A stretch of 38,158 bases of DNA. Origin: Methanolacinia paynteri. GTDB taxonomy: Archaea; Halobacteriota; Methanomicrobia; Methanomicrobiales; Methanomicrobiaceae. Location: the NCBI RefSeq assembly GCF_000784355.1, contig NZ_KN360929.1:1-38158 (forward strand), in the 5' to 3' direction. A program made the translations under genes and the position numbers. Below, in pieces: positions 7,095-15,279 of this stretch (within the stretch, counting starts at the first letter, position 1; each line of letters opens with the position of its first letter). Under the pieces are notes generated by a model. It made no database searches. It was not told where the DNA came from and saw nothing but the letters and a program-made list of their open reading frames with translations.

Positions 7095-8261
7095 ATGGTT
7101 TTAAAAATCGAGCATTATTCTCTCTTATTAATAGTAGTTTTTATAATTACTATTCTTTCAGGAGGGTGTGCAAACAGTTCATATGATCCTGGTATAGAAA
7201 ATCCCATCACTACAGTGCCAACCGCTGAACAAACGACTATTCCTGCAAGTTTATATGAAAACAGCACTCTTAAAGTAAAACTGCCCGGACCTATAGATCC
7301 TCCTGCTCCTCCGGTCTCTTATGATGACGAAACGAAACAAATGCTGGTTGAAAATGCTAAAAAAGAAATATTGAGAGTTTTTCCAGAAATCAAGGAATCA
7401 TCATTAAACGATTATAAATGGGATGCAGGTAATTATGGCGGGTACTATGCTCCTGTAATAAAATTTGAAAATGTTGTCGATGAATCCAAAACAAAAGAAA
7501 GACTTGCAAAAGATAAATGGTTTACAGAACATATCGTAGAGATATCAGTTGATCCGGAAACAGGGCAAATATTGGATTATAAAGGACTTACCGGTTATTC
7601 AGGAACTCCCGAAGAGATCATATCATATGAGGTAGCTAAAGAACATGCAATGGATTTCTTTATAAATGCAATAGGAGAGGAACAATATAATGAAAACAAG
7701 GATAATTATTCCGTTTATGTAATGGATAATAAAATTGCATATAAAAACGATGCATTCACGACTATCAGTTTAATTATACACAATTCCCATAACGGGGTTA
7801 AATACATGGGTGACAGGGCTATAGTCGAATATGATTTGACAATCGATGCAGTTGATAACTATGTAAACTTCTTCAGGGACCCTGAATTCCATACGAAAAT
7901 CACCACTTTGTCTCCTGAACCTGATATAACACTGGACGAAGCGAAGGAAATTTTTGAAGCGAAAATGAATGAAAATAACCCGGGGAAAGATCTTAAGATA
8001 GAATATCACGAAAATTACGAAGGTGCGGTCTTACCGTCGGGTTACTATTGCTCGCTTAACTGGCTGGATTCAGCGTATTATATGAATATCAGTGACGGTT
8101 ATGTACGTGAGCCCCTCAAACTCGTATGGCGGTTCTATTTTAATACCGGGGATATGAGAAATAATCCATCTGAAACTGTCCGCCAGGTCTGTGTCGATGC
8201 ACATACGGGAGAGATTGTGTATCTCAAATATAGAGATATTTGCATTCCTGCCAACATATAA
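7095..8261 (+). CDS. PepSY-like lipoprotein (paralogue of the gene at 1151)
   Basis: The 388-residue protein has a lipobox ending at Cys25 (ILSGGC). It lines up with the protein at 1151 in several blocks: YDDETKQMLVENAKKEILRVFPEI near residue 75, EVAKEHAMDFF, SPEPDITLDEAKEIFE and, near the end, VDAHTGEIVYLKY. These are PepSY/YcdB-like elements. The N-terminal third is a low-complexity Pro/Thr linker, as expected of a surface lipoprotein. AAGGTG is the ribosome binding site. Base composition is more AT-rich than in the paralogue, so this is probably an old duplication or a separate acquisition. Its function is unknown. Confidence 0.75.
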   Translation: MVLKIEHYSLLLIVVFIITILSGGCANSSYDPGIENPITTVPTAEQTTIPASLYENSTLKVKLPGPIDPPAPPVSYDDETKQMLVENAKKEILRVFPEIKESSLNDYKWDAGNYGGYYAPVIKFENVVDESKTKERLAKDKWFTEHIVEISVDPETGQILDYKGLTGYSGTPEEIISYEVAKEHAMDFFINAIGEEQYNENKDNYSVYVMDNKIAYKNDAFTTISLIIHNSHNGVKYMGDRAIVEYDLTIDAVDNYVNFFRDPEFHTKITTLSPEPDITLDEAKEIFEAKMNENNPGKDLKIEYHENYEGAVLPSGYYCSLNWLDSAYYMNISDGYVREPLKLVWRFYFNTGDMRNNPSETVRQVCVDAHTGEIVYLKYRDICIPANI

Positions 8262-8313
8262 TTTTTAAGATTAGAGATCTATTTCAACCCCATTTAGTTC
8301 TACATTATAAAAA

Positions 8314-8350
8314 GCGTAGACGATCGTTCAATAAGATGTTTAAGGGATTC
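8314..8350 (+). repeat. Dispersed repeat A, copy 3 (core only)
   Basis: GTAGACGATCGTTCAATAAG and the following ATGTTTAA match the cores of the copies at 5654 and 6089. The stem TAGACG/TGTTTA keeps pairing with one G-U in place of G-C. Similarity fades after the core. It lies in the 283-base gap (8262-8544) between the lipoprotein gene and the ABC operon. Confidence 0.65.
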
Positions 8351-8510
8351 CAATTTATTCATTCATATGTAGACTGTCTAAGAATCGCGTTCATTTATCA
8401 GGGAGTAACCAAAGAAACATGAACTCTAGCAAAAATAAAAAAACAACATCCGCCACATAAATCCTATTAAGAAAGTAGAACAGACTAACAGTAAATTTGT
8501 TAAAAACTCA

Positions 8511-8527
8511 ATTAAATCAGATTTAAT
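8511..8527. promoter_or_regulatory. Perfect 17-bp palindrome, likely operator of the ABC operon
   Basis: ATTAAATC, a central A, then GATTTAAT form a perfect odd-length palindrome. It ends eight bases before the GGGGG ribosome binding site of the ATPase gene. Its size and symmetry fit a site for a dimeric winged-helix repressor. A chance AT-rich palindrome is less likely but not excluded. Confidence 0.45.
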
Positions 8528-8544
8528 CTTAAATGGGGGTAAAT

Positions 8545-9468
8545 ATGATAAAAACTGAAAACCTCACCAAGGAATACAACGGAAAAAACGCGGTCGACAA
8601 CCTCAACCTCGAAGTCGGAGACGGGGAAGTCTTCGGTTTTCTCGGCCCGAACGGGGCGGGAAAGAGTACGACCATCCTGATGCTCACGGGAATGATCGAG
8701 CCCACCTCCGGTACATGCACGATAGAAGGAGTAAACGTTGCGTTAAATCCGCTCAAGGGAAAGGAGATCCTCGGTTACCTCCCTGAAGATGTCGGGTTCT
8801 ACAGGAATCTCACCGGGTACGAAAATCTCGACTACCTCGGAAAATTCTACCCTATTGAAAAAAGCGAGAGGGAAGATCGGATCGAGAGACTCTTAAAAAG
8901 CGTCAGGCTCAACGGGGTAACCCAGAAAGTAGGCGAATATTCAAGGGGAATGAACCAGAGACTCGGGCTCGCCCTTGCTCTTTTGAACGACCCGAAGGTC
9001 GTGATCCTCGACGAACCGACTGCAAACCTAGACCCGGAAGGAGTACTCAGGTACAGGGAGATAATAAAAGAGCTGGAAAAAGAAGGAAAGACAGTCCTTA
9101 TCTGCTCACATATCCTCTCCGAAGTCCGGGCAGTCTGCACGACACTCGGAATAATCTCGCAGGGAAAACTCGTTGCAAAAGGGTCCGTCGAAGAAGTCGA
9201 AGACGAACTCATCAGGCAGAGCGGCACAAGGCAGAAGATCGTTATCAAATCCATAAACCCGGATCTTTATGCAGAGATCGAGTCGATCAAAAATCCCGAC
9301 ATTCTTGAGATCGAAAAGACGAATGACCGTATCGAGATCTCGGTTGAAAGTGATATCCGGCCTGTCCTCGCAGAAAAATTAAAAGATCACTGCTCAGGAA
9401 TAACAGAGATGTATCTTGACCGGCCGGTGCTTGAAGACTTATTTCTGAAGGTTTACAGGAGGGAATAG
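8545..9468 (+). CDS. ABC-2 type transporter, ATP-binding subunit
   Basis: The 307-residue protein has a full nucleotide-binding domain: Walker A GPNGAGKST, signature YSRGMNQRLGLA, Walker B VVILDEPT and the switch histidine in SHILSE. A C-terminal extension of about 90 residues is typical of drug/NatA-type exporters. It should power export through the two permeases downstream. I chose the ATG at 8545 over that at 8533 because the GGGGGT between them is a ribosome binding site for 8545. The stop is followed after three bases by the TTG of the first permease. The coding sequence is visibly richer in G+C than the permease genes. The substrate is unknown. Confidence 0.9.
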   Translation: MIKTENLTKEYNGKNAVDNLNLEVGDGEVFGFLGPNGAGKSTTILMLTGMIEPTSGTCTIEGVNVALNPLKGKEILGYLPEDVGFYRNLTGYENLDYLGKFYPIEKSEREDRIERLLKSVRLNGVTQKVGEYSRGMNQRLGLALALLNDPKVVILDEPTANLDPEGVLRYREIIKELEKEGKTVLICSHILSEVRAVCTTLGIISQGKLVAKGSVEEVEDELIRQSGTRQKIVIKSINPDLYAEIESIKNPDILEIEKTNDRIEISVESDIRPVLAEKLKDHCSGITEMYLDRPVLEDLFLKVYRRE

Positions 9469-9471
9469 ATA

Positions 9472-10485
9472 TTGGATCTCACAAGACTAGCGATAATTTC
9501 CCAAAAGGAGTTCTCGGATCATATAACCAGTAAAAAATTAATCCTAATACTCATCATATTCTGTCTAATTCTTGCTGTAGAGACTGCAAACGGAGTTGCA
9601 TCTTACAATGAAGCATTAGAAAAATATGCAAACGGCGATTCAACCGAAATATATCAACCGACTGCTGTAAGGGTATTTTTAGGAATTGTAAATGCCATAG
9701 GTGTTGATGGTCTTGGAATAGTCATAGGTTTAGCGTTTGGTTTCGACCTGGTCTCAGGCGAACGCGAGGACAGATCCCTGAAAACAATTCTATCACAGCC
9801 GTTATATCGCGATGAACTGATAAACGGCAAAGCAATTGGAGGCATTGTTGCTCTTACTCTAATCACTTTAGCAGGATTTGCAATTGTTTTTGCAGTAATG
9901 CTTATTTTGGGAATTGTTCCAAACATTAATGAGATATTCGGTATAGGGATAATATGGTTTTTGACCCTTTTACTTATAATTACTTCCTTTTCTTTATCAT
10001 TAATGACCTCGGTGATTGCAAACACAAGCAGTGGATCTTTAATCTTGGCGCTGGTAATTATTTTTATTACGCTTCTTGTTATCCCCGTAGGTGGAGGAGC
10101 ATTAGGTACCTATATTCTGTTTGGATCTCCTCCCGAGGAACCAACCTCAAATCTGGTTTCCTATGCTGAATATACTTCATACCAGGAAATGCAGGCAGAT
10201 TACAATAAAGTAAGTGAAACAGTTCAAGATTTCTGTAATTTCTTTTCAATAAGAAGTGTGTATGAGGAAATAACCATCCCCATAACTTCACCATCTTCAT
10301 ATATTATAGAAAAAGTTGGCCTTGGTGAATTTTTTTCCAACCCGGATAGCGCAAAAAGCGTAGGAGAACCCACATTCTGGACCATAATAAAAGACAAATG
10401 GATAAAAGTCATTGTTTTTATTACCTGGCCCGTTCTTTTTTTTGGAATTGCTTACCTGAGGTTCATGAGGTCTGATTTAAGATGA
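9472..10485 (+). CDS. ABC-2 type transporter permease, first copy
   Basis: The 337-residue membrane protein has about six hydrophobic helices: one at about 23-43, several between 75 and 205 and one at the C-terminus. A large loop lies at about 215-300. The signature DLVSGEREDRSLKTILSQPLYRDELINGKAIGG (residues about 90-120) is typical of ABC-2/NatB-like permeases. The start is TTG. It is supported by AGGAGG just upstream and by alignment of MDLTRLAIISQKEFSDHITS with the start of the next gene. It probably forms a heterodimer with that protein. Confidence 0.88.
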   Translation: MDLTRLAIISQKEFSDHITSKKLILILIIFCLILAVETANGVASYNEALEKYANGDSTEIYQPTAVRVFLGIVNAIGVDGLGIVIGLAFGFDLVSGEREDRSLKTILSQPLYRDELINGKAIGGIVALTLITLAGFAIVFAVMLILGIVPNINEIFGIGIIWFLTLLLIITSFSLSLMTSVIANTSSGSLILALVIIFITLLVIPVGGGALGTYILFGSPPEEPTSNLVSYAEYTSYQEMQADYNKVSETVQDFCNFFSIRSVYEEITIPITSPSSYIIEKVGLGEFFSNPDSAKSVGEPTFWTIIKDKWIKVIVFITWPVLFFGIAYLRFMRSDLR

Positions 10486-10497
10486 GGAGGATGGATT

Positions 10498-11499
10498 ATG
10501 GATTTACATAGAATAAAAACCATTGCTGCAAAAGAAGTCCGGGATCATATAACAAGTTCACGGTTTCTTGCCCTTTTGTTCCTGTTCCTGACAATTTGTG
10601 GCATATATTTGCTTAGGGAAACAGGCTGTTACCTGGAAGAAATTGGCAAATATGCTAGCAATCCAAATTATCCTCTATTTTACCTTCCATATTCTATCAA
10701 TATTTTCGAAGGTATCCGGGGAGCACTTGGAGGAAGCTCAATATTTGGATCAATCATTGCAATTGCTTTGGGTTTTGATTTAATTACAAAAGAAAAAGAA
10801 TCAGGATCTCTAAAGGCTATTTTATCAGTTCCTGTTTATCGGGATGAAATAATCAACGGGAAAGCCCTTGGCGGAATAATTGTAATAGCGATCGCAACAA
10901 CTATTGTTTTCATCCTTGCACTTGCAATTCTCCTAATGCATTCGATAGTTCCTAGTATCTCAGAATTGGGTTATCTTTTTGTTTTTTGGATCTTCACTAT
11001 CCTGTTCTTATCAGGTATCTTTACCATGTCCTTAATGATGTCTACTGTTGCAAAAAAAAGCGGAATATCCCTTATTTTTTCTTTATTGACCCTATTATTG
11101 ATTACAAGCGTGATCTCCACAGTAGGAACCTTTACAGCGAATACAATTATCGGATCTGATCCTACTATCGAATACAATAATTTGGAAAATGTAGACTATG
11201 GAACATTGCATGAAGTATCCACAGAGTACTATAAAAAGAAAGAAGCAATTCTGCAATTTTCAACATATCTCACAATAAATGCAAATTATGCTAAGCTATC
11301 TTATGTCTTCCTAAAGCCTCAGAACAGCAAAGTAACAAATGCAGATAACCTGGATGATGAGCAGAGGAATGACAGAACACTGCCTCCCATAGGAGAAGTT
11401 CTTGCCCCAATGTGGGGTTATGTCCTCTTCCTGATTGCTTATCCCGTAGTCTTTTTCGGGATAGCCTATGTCAAGTTCATGAGGATGGATCTACGGTGA
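10498..11499 (+). CDS. ABC-2 type transporter permease, second copy
   Basis: The 333-residue paralogue of the preceding permease has the same layout: N-terminal helix after AAKEVRDHITSSRF, the cytoplasmic signature DLITKEKESGSLKAILSVPVYRDEIINGKALGG, several helices, a large loop at about 215-300 and a final helix ending FGIAYVKFMRMDLR. The first permease ends almost identically in FGIAYLRFMRSDLR. The gap to the first permease is 12 bases with GGAGG as ribosome binding site. Together with the ATPase these make a complete exporter. A T-rich stretch follows at about 11526-11541. Confidence 0.88.
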   Translation: MDLHRIKTIAAKEVRDHITSSRFLALLFLFLTICGIYLLRETGCYLEEIGKYASNPNYPLFYLPYSINIFEGIRGALGGSSIFGSIIAIALGFDLITKEKESGSLKAILSVPVYRDEIINGKALGGIIVIAIATTIVFILALAILLMHSIVPSISELGYLFVFWIFTILFLSGIFTMSLMMSTVAKKSGISLIFSLLTLLLITSVISTVGTFTANTIIGSDPTIEYNNLENVDYGTLHEVSTEYYKKKEAILQFSTYLTINANYAKLSYVFLKPQNSKVTNADNLDDEQRNDRTLPPIGEVLAPMWGYVLFLIAYPVVFFGIAYVKFMRMDLR

Positions 11500-11959
11500 T
11501 CCTCATATGAAAAATAAAAACACAATCCTTTCTTTTTTATTGATGATCACAGGTTTAGTTCTCATTAAATTGTCCTTCTTCTTTCACAGTCGCATCATGT
11601 AATCTATTGACTCGAAGGAATACAAAAAAAGAAAATCTTAACCAAACAATCAAACAGGATTAAACAAATTAAATCCCAAAAGCAAAACAGTAATCATTCC
11701 CAGAAAAGGAGAATCCGAAAGGGATTACCCTCGTTCTGTTCACAATCCTGCAGGCGTTGCATGATTCTGAAACAGTCGTTCCAGGCCCTATTTCATGAGA
11801 AATCCTAAGTCGGATCCGTGCAGCCTGCAAAATCATCCGGATAAACCTGCTCAAAACTGAACAAGGCTTAAAGACATTCTCGGCTTTATAACGTATAATA
11901 ATTCCGATCATTACCAGTTCAGGACAGTACAGGAAAAAATAAAAAAATATCAAAAAAAT
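11500..11959. other. Intergenic region with a copy of repeat B
   Basis: No supported gene lies in these 460 bases. The left part is AT-rich with a run CTTTCTTTTTTATTG that could end the ABC operon. The right part holds the second copy of dispersed repeat B. The gene on the right (trmO) is on the minus strand and ends here, so the region has gene ends on both sides and no obvious need for a promoter. Confidence 0.6.
11741..11842. repeat. Dispersed repeat B, copy 2
   Basis: This copy matches 6267-6395 in four blocks, including a nearly 20-base identical block around GAAACAGTCGTTCCAGGC. The inverted repeat is TGAAACAG (11768-11775) with CTATTTCA (11788-11795), again around a 12-base loop. Read on the minus strand the one changed pair is a U-G wobble, so the stem is kept only if that strand is transcribed. 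Confidence 0.7.
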
Positions 11960-12538
11960 TCAATTCTTTCTCTTTTCATCGATCTCTTTGTGAAGTTCTT
12001 CCATCCACCAGGCGGTCTTCACGCCGTCCTTCGGGAGTGAATCCTGCACGAAAGGCTTTATATCGATCACCGGGCTCTTATCGATCGCATCGAGACCCGA
12101 GACTTCAAGGATATTTCCCTTCCGGGCGTGGAGCTTCACTATGGTCATTAAGACAGGATTCGGCCTTGCCGGACTGCACGTGCAGAATATTCCTTTCTCA
12201 GGGTAGTCCTTTCTTCCCATCGGGTGTATCTTCTTAAGATTCCGGCCCTCATTCGTCACCTCATGACCCCAGAATAAAACGACGAGATGTGAATAATCCT
12301 CGACGCCGTCAAGAAGTTCTTCGTACTTTTCATCGACGATTATCTCTGAGATCTCGTCCCGCCTGCTCCGGATCTGCGAGACATTCTCATCATTTCCACC
12401 CTGCATCTCGAGGCCGTTCTTATCGGCAACGAGGAAAGGTTTTTCCACATTGTTCCTGACAATTCCAACCGGCCGGATAACAAATTCCCTGTACTCCGGG
12501 AGATCTCCCGGCATGTCATTCTCTATATTGGTATTCAT
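11960..12538 (-). CDS. trmO: tRNA (t6A37) methyltransferase TrmO
   Basis: The 192-residue protein belongs to the TrmO/TsaA (UPF0066) family. Bacterial TrmO methylates N6 of threonylcarbamoyl-adenosine at tRNA position 37 using S-adenosylmethionine. Visible family features are the N-terminal RPVGIVRN, HLVVLFWGHEV, and the core GIFCTCSPARPNPVLMT followed by VSGLDAIDKSPVIDIKPF. The usual ATRSPxRPNP motif reads CTCSPARPNP here. A TTG nine bases upstream (12547) is a possible longer start. I prefer the ATG at 12538, though neither has a strong ribosome binding site. It stands alone, 73 bases after the aquaporin gene. Confidence 0.85.
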   Translation of the reverse strand: MNTNIENDMPGDLPEYREFVIRPVGIVRNNVEKPFLVADKNGLEMQGGNDENVSQIRSRRDEISEIIVDEKYEELLDGVEDYSHLVVLFWGHEVTNEGRNLKKIHPMGRKDYPEKGIFCTCSPARPNPVLMTIVKLHARKGNILEVSGLDAIDKSPVIDIKPFVQDSLPKDGVKTAWWMEELHKEIDEKRKN

Positions 12539-12611
12539 AATTTTCAAATCCGTGTTACAGGGATTTAAGATACGATAAAAAAAGGGTTTTGATCCGTTCC
12601 GGGGGGAACGA

Positions 12612-13376
12612 TCATGCAGCTTTCCCTGCCGGTTCGTCTTCCTTTACAATCCAGGAATACAGGAACACCGCGATGACTGCTCCAATGATCGGTCCTGCGA
12701 CATAGATCCAGTACACCCCGACGACATCAGGGCCGCCAAAGATCAGGTCCGCAATCATCGGCCCGAACGAACGTGCGGGATTGATCGACGCACCTGAAAT
12801 ATTGCCGATCGTCGTGATGATCCCTGCGACCGTAAGCCCGATTGCAAGACCGGCGAATCCAGGCGGTGCATTTTCATCCACAGCCGCACCCATGATAATG
12901 GTCATGAGAAGGAAAGTTCCGATGATCTCCGCAAGGAGGGCCTCCCAGACGGTTATGCCGGTGAAAGGGGCGGTTGCACCCAGGCCGCCGACAGTAATCG
13001 CTTCGGGACCGACAGACAGTGCGAACAGGATACTCCCCGCAAGCGCCCCTATGAGCTGTGCGACGACATATGCGACCATATCCTTTACAGGAAAGAGGCC
13101 CTTCGCCCAGAGAGCGATCGAGACCGCCGGATTGATATGTGCGCCGGATACCCTGCCGAACATATAGATAACAGCCATCACGGTGATGCCGAATGCGAGT
13201 CCTATGGCGAGCCAGTCGCCGAGACCGCCGAGCAGGCCGATGCCGATATTGAAGACATTGGGAGTCTTCTCTCCTTCAACCAGCATCAGGGTCATCGCCG
13301 CCGCACCCGCACCGAAATAGACCAGGAGCAAGGTCCCGATCAGTTCGGCGACCGAACGCTTCAAAAGCGACACCAT
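12612..13376 (-). CDS. aqpM: Aquaporin (AqpM-type MIP channel)
   Basis: The 254-residue channel has six membrane helices and both pore motifs, HINPAVSIALW in the first half and SINPARSFGPM in the second. It is a water/small solute channel. The archaeal relatives (AqpM) also pass glycerol slowly and possibly H2S or CO2, from family knowledge. The ATG at 13376 is supported by AGGTGAT five bases ahead, which overlaps the stop of the DUF2180 gene. A GTG at 13385 is the alternative. It is the last gene of a three-gene operon with DUF2193 and DUF2180 proteins, which hints that its cargo matters to that unknown process. Confidence 0.92.
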   Translation of the reverse strand: MVSLLKRSVAELIGTLLLVYFGAGAAAMTLMLVEGEKTPNVFNIGIGLLGGLGDWLAIGLAFGITVMAVIYMFGRVSGAHINPAVSIALWAKGLFPVKDMVAYVVAQLIGALAGSILFALSVGPEAITVGGLGATAPFTGITVWEALLAEIIGTFLLMTIIMGAAVDENAPPGFAGLAIGLTVAGIITTIGNISGASINPARSFGPMIADLIFGGPDVVGVYWIYVAGPIIGAVIAVFLYSWIVKEDEPAGKAA

Positions 13377-13381
13377 CCGGA

Positions 13382-13591
13382 TCACCTGCCCTTTATCGCT
13401 TCAGAGCAGTAGGGGCACAGGATTCTCGGGAGCGTCTTAGATACCTTCTTGGAGGGGAAGGGGTAACCTCCCTCCCAGACCTCCTGCTCCTCGCGGATCG
13501 CATGCTCCATGCAGAGTCCCATTCCGCAGACGATACATATCGCTACCGCTTCGGTATCCTTCCCCTGCTCGGCGCAGATATAGCACTTCAT
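13382..13591 (-). CDS. Small zinc-binding protein, DUF2180 family
   Basis: The 69-residue protein has eight potential metal ligands: C3, C6, C19, C22, C27, H30, C59 and C62 (MKCYIC, CIVCGMGLCMEH, CPYC). This suggests two zinc sites of a small treble-clef or ribbon fold. The size and pattern match the archaeal DUF2180 family, whose function is unknown. It lies between the DUF2193 gene (20 bases upstream) and the aquaporin gene (its start is five bases past this stop), so the three are almost certainly co-transcribed. It may be a metal-binding partner of the DUF2193 protein, which has its own C-terminal cysteine cluster. Confidence 0.8.
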   Translation of the reverse strand: MKCYICAEQGKDTEAVAICIVCGMGLCMEHAIREEQEVWEGGYPFPSKKVSKTLPRILCPYCSEAIKGR

Positions 13592-13611
13592 AATACAGCC
13601 CTCTCACCTTC

Positions 13612-15108
13612 TCAAACCGCGTTCCTGTACTCGCAGTACTGGTGCCTGAAGTCGACGCAAGATGCCGATGCACAGTTCTTGCATGCACGAACCGGGGCCG
13701 CCGCCGTCTTCTTGTCGAGTGCGATGAGGTTCGTCATCATCGTCGCCGTAACCGGTTCGGACGTAAGGAGACACGGGTAGTCGGCGAGGCTCATCATCGC
13801 CGCGAACCTGACCGTGATCGCACAGGCGGGGTATACGTACCGCTGCGGGTTCTGGATCACGTCATGATTGTCGACAGGCGACAAGTCGATCGGCAGACCG
13901 GACACCTTCGGAGTCAGCGGTGCATCCGATCCGGCTTTCGTTTTTCTGGCATGATCCATGATGTGCCAGCCGCGGAAGATCATATCCATGAAATCGCAGT
14001 TGTGAAGCTCGGCGGCCGCACCCCTCGTCGGGTAGAGCTGGACATAGTTGTGGAACCTTCTCGTCAGGAACTCCACGACCGCAGGGCCGTTGAATCCGTC
14101 GAGTTCGAGGATGTATTCGGCCGCAGCGGCGGTAGATCCCGTCGCAAGAGCGAGGAGCTGATCGTAACCGCTGAACTTGTCGATATTCTGGCGGAGAGTA
14201 TTCTCCATGACGTCGGTGCCTGCCTCGATAATTCCCATCACCATGTCGTCCTTGCACATGTTGAAGGTCGACTGCGCGATGTGGTGGGCGATATCTCCCA
14301 CACAGTACGCCGGAACAGTCACGATGTTGGCATAATGAACCTCGTCGTCGATCGCCTTTTTGACGTAAGGCTCCATCTTTCGCCTGTACTCCTCCATGTA
14401 CTTCGCCGGGTCGAACGAGCTCATTCCGGCGGACTCCATCAGTTTGACCTGTGCGGCCATCGGTTCGTCGTAGATGAACTGGAGCTCGTTGATCTCCTTG
14501 TCAACCGCTGCGGCAAGGGTTCCGCCGTTCTCGATATCGTGAGCGAATACGTCTCCCACACCGTAGGACGTATTCATTCCCCACGACTTCGCCGCAAGGA
14601 TCGCCTCCTTGTGATCGGTCGGGATATCCGTCTTTTTCAGGATCTGGTTCACGACATTGGATGTGCTCCCTGGTATAAGTGCGAAATCCACGACACATGT
14701 CGGGCCGTAGAATCCTGCATACCTCCTGGCCGATTCGAGCCCGATCAGCGCCTCGGATTTTGCGATCTCTTCGATGAACTTATCCACGCTCTTCCGGAAG
14801 CTCTCGTCGAGATCGTAGAGAATCTCCAGGACGGCCGGTGTCTGGTAATGCTCGACGAACGGGTCGTCCTCGGGCCGGACATAGTCCGTAAGGGACGTAA
14901 GAGTGTCATAGTGGGCGTTCACCGACTGGACGTGAAGATCGATCACAGCCTCCGACTGGCCGTCTCCGGCTTTCATCTTGTTCACGGCATCAACATACGG
15001 TCTGCCGTCCTTCACTTCGAACTTCTGCCCGCGTTTCCTCTGGAGAACAGAAAGATCCGCACGTTGCGCACCCATTGCTTCATCGATAATTTTTTTATAC
15101 AACTTCAT
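13612..15108 (-). CDS. DUF2193 family protein of methanogens
   Basis: The 498-residue soluble protein has no signal or membrane segment. I recognise it as DUF2193, an uncharacterised family I know from methanogenic archaea. It is largely helical and acidic at the N-terminus and ends in a cysteine cluster, VRACKNCASASCVDF and QYCEYRNAV (spacing CX2CX4CX8C). That cluster could bind zinc or an iron-sulfur cluster. It also has His-rich spots such as GDIAHHIAQ, RRFHNYV and HIMDHARK. AGGTGA six bases before the ATG is a strong ribosome binding site, and a TATA-like ATTATAT lies about 45 bases upstream. It heads the operon with DUF2180 and the aquaporin. No enzyme activity can be assigned. Confidence 0.82.
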   Translation of the reverse strand: MKLYKKIIDEAMGAQRADLSVLQRKRGQKFEVKDGRPYVDAVNKMKAGDGQSEAVIDLHVQSVNAHYDTLTSLTDYVRPEDDPFVEHYQTPAVLEILYDLDESFRKSVDKFIEEIAKSEALIGLESARRYAGFYGPTCVVDFALIPGSTSNVVNQILKKTDIPTDHKEAILAAKSWGMNTSYGVGDVFAHDIENGGTLAAAVDKEINELQFIYDEPMAAQVKLMESAGMSSFDPAKYMEEYRRKMEPYVKKAIDDEVHYANIVTVPAYCVGDIAHHIAQSTFNMCKDDMVMGIIEAGTDVMENTLRQNIDKFSGYDQLLALATGSTAAAAEYILELDGFNGPAVVEFLTRRFHNYVQLYPTRGAAAELHNCDFMDMIFRGWHIMDHARKTKAGSDAPLTPKVSGLPIDLSPVDNHDVIQNPQRYVYPACAITVRFAAMMSLADYPCLLTSEPVTATMMTNLIALDKKTAAAPVRACKNCASASCVDFRHQYCEYRNAV

Positions 15109-15243
15109 CTGCTTTCACCTCTGTTTATAGTGAAGGGAAGGGAAAGATAGGATATAATACTTTTGCAACCTGAGAAGTTCCATAAATATTACAGGACATA
15201 TTTCGCTTAAAATTAAATATAACAAAAAATTAAGGCGAATTTT

Positions 15244-15260
15244 ATTTTTCCACGAAAAAT
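15244..15260 (-). terminator. Terminator-like inverted repeat after the CPBP protease gene
   Basis: ATTTTTC and GAAAAAT pair over seven bases around CAC, 20 bases beyond the stop of the minus-strand CPBP gene. The surrounding sequence is very AT-rich. A terminator is plausible but the stem is weak. Confidence 0.35.
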
Positions 15261-15279
15261 TAATAAGATATATCGATTT

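Noticed and set aside
11669-11953. 94-codon minus-strand frame after the ABC operon
   Set aside because: Cys- and Arg-rich composition, no ribosome binding site and overlap with repeat B argue against a gene.
13642-15150. 502-codon plus-strand reading frame opposite the DUF2193 gene
   Set aside because: It is a shadow. The sense strand encodes a recognised family with a strong ribosome binding site. The antisense product is rich in Arg, His and Val with no domain, as expected opposite a gene with G+C-rich third positions.
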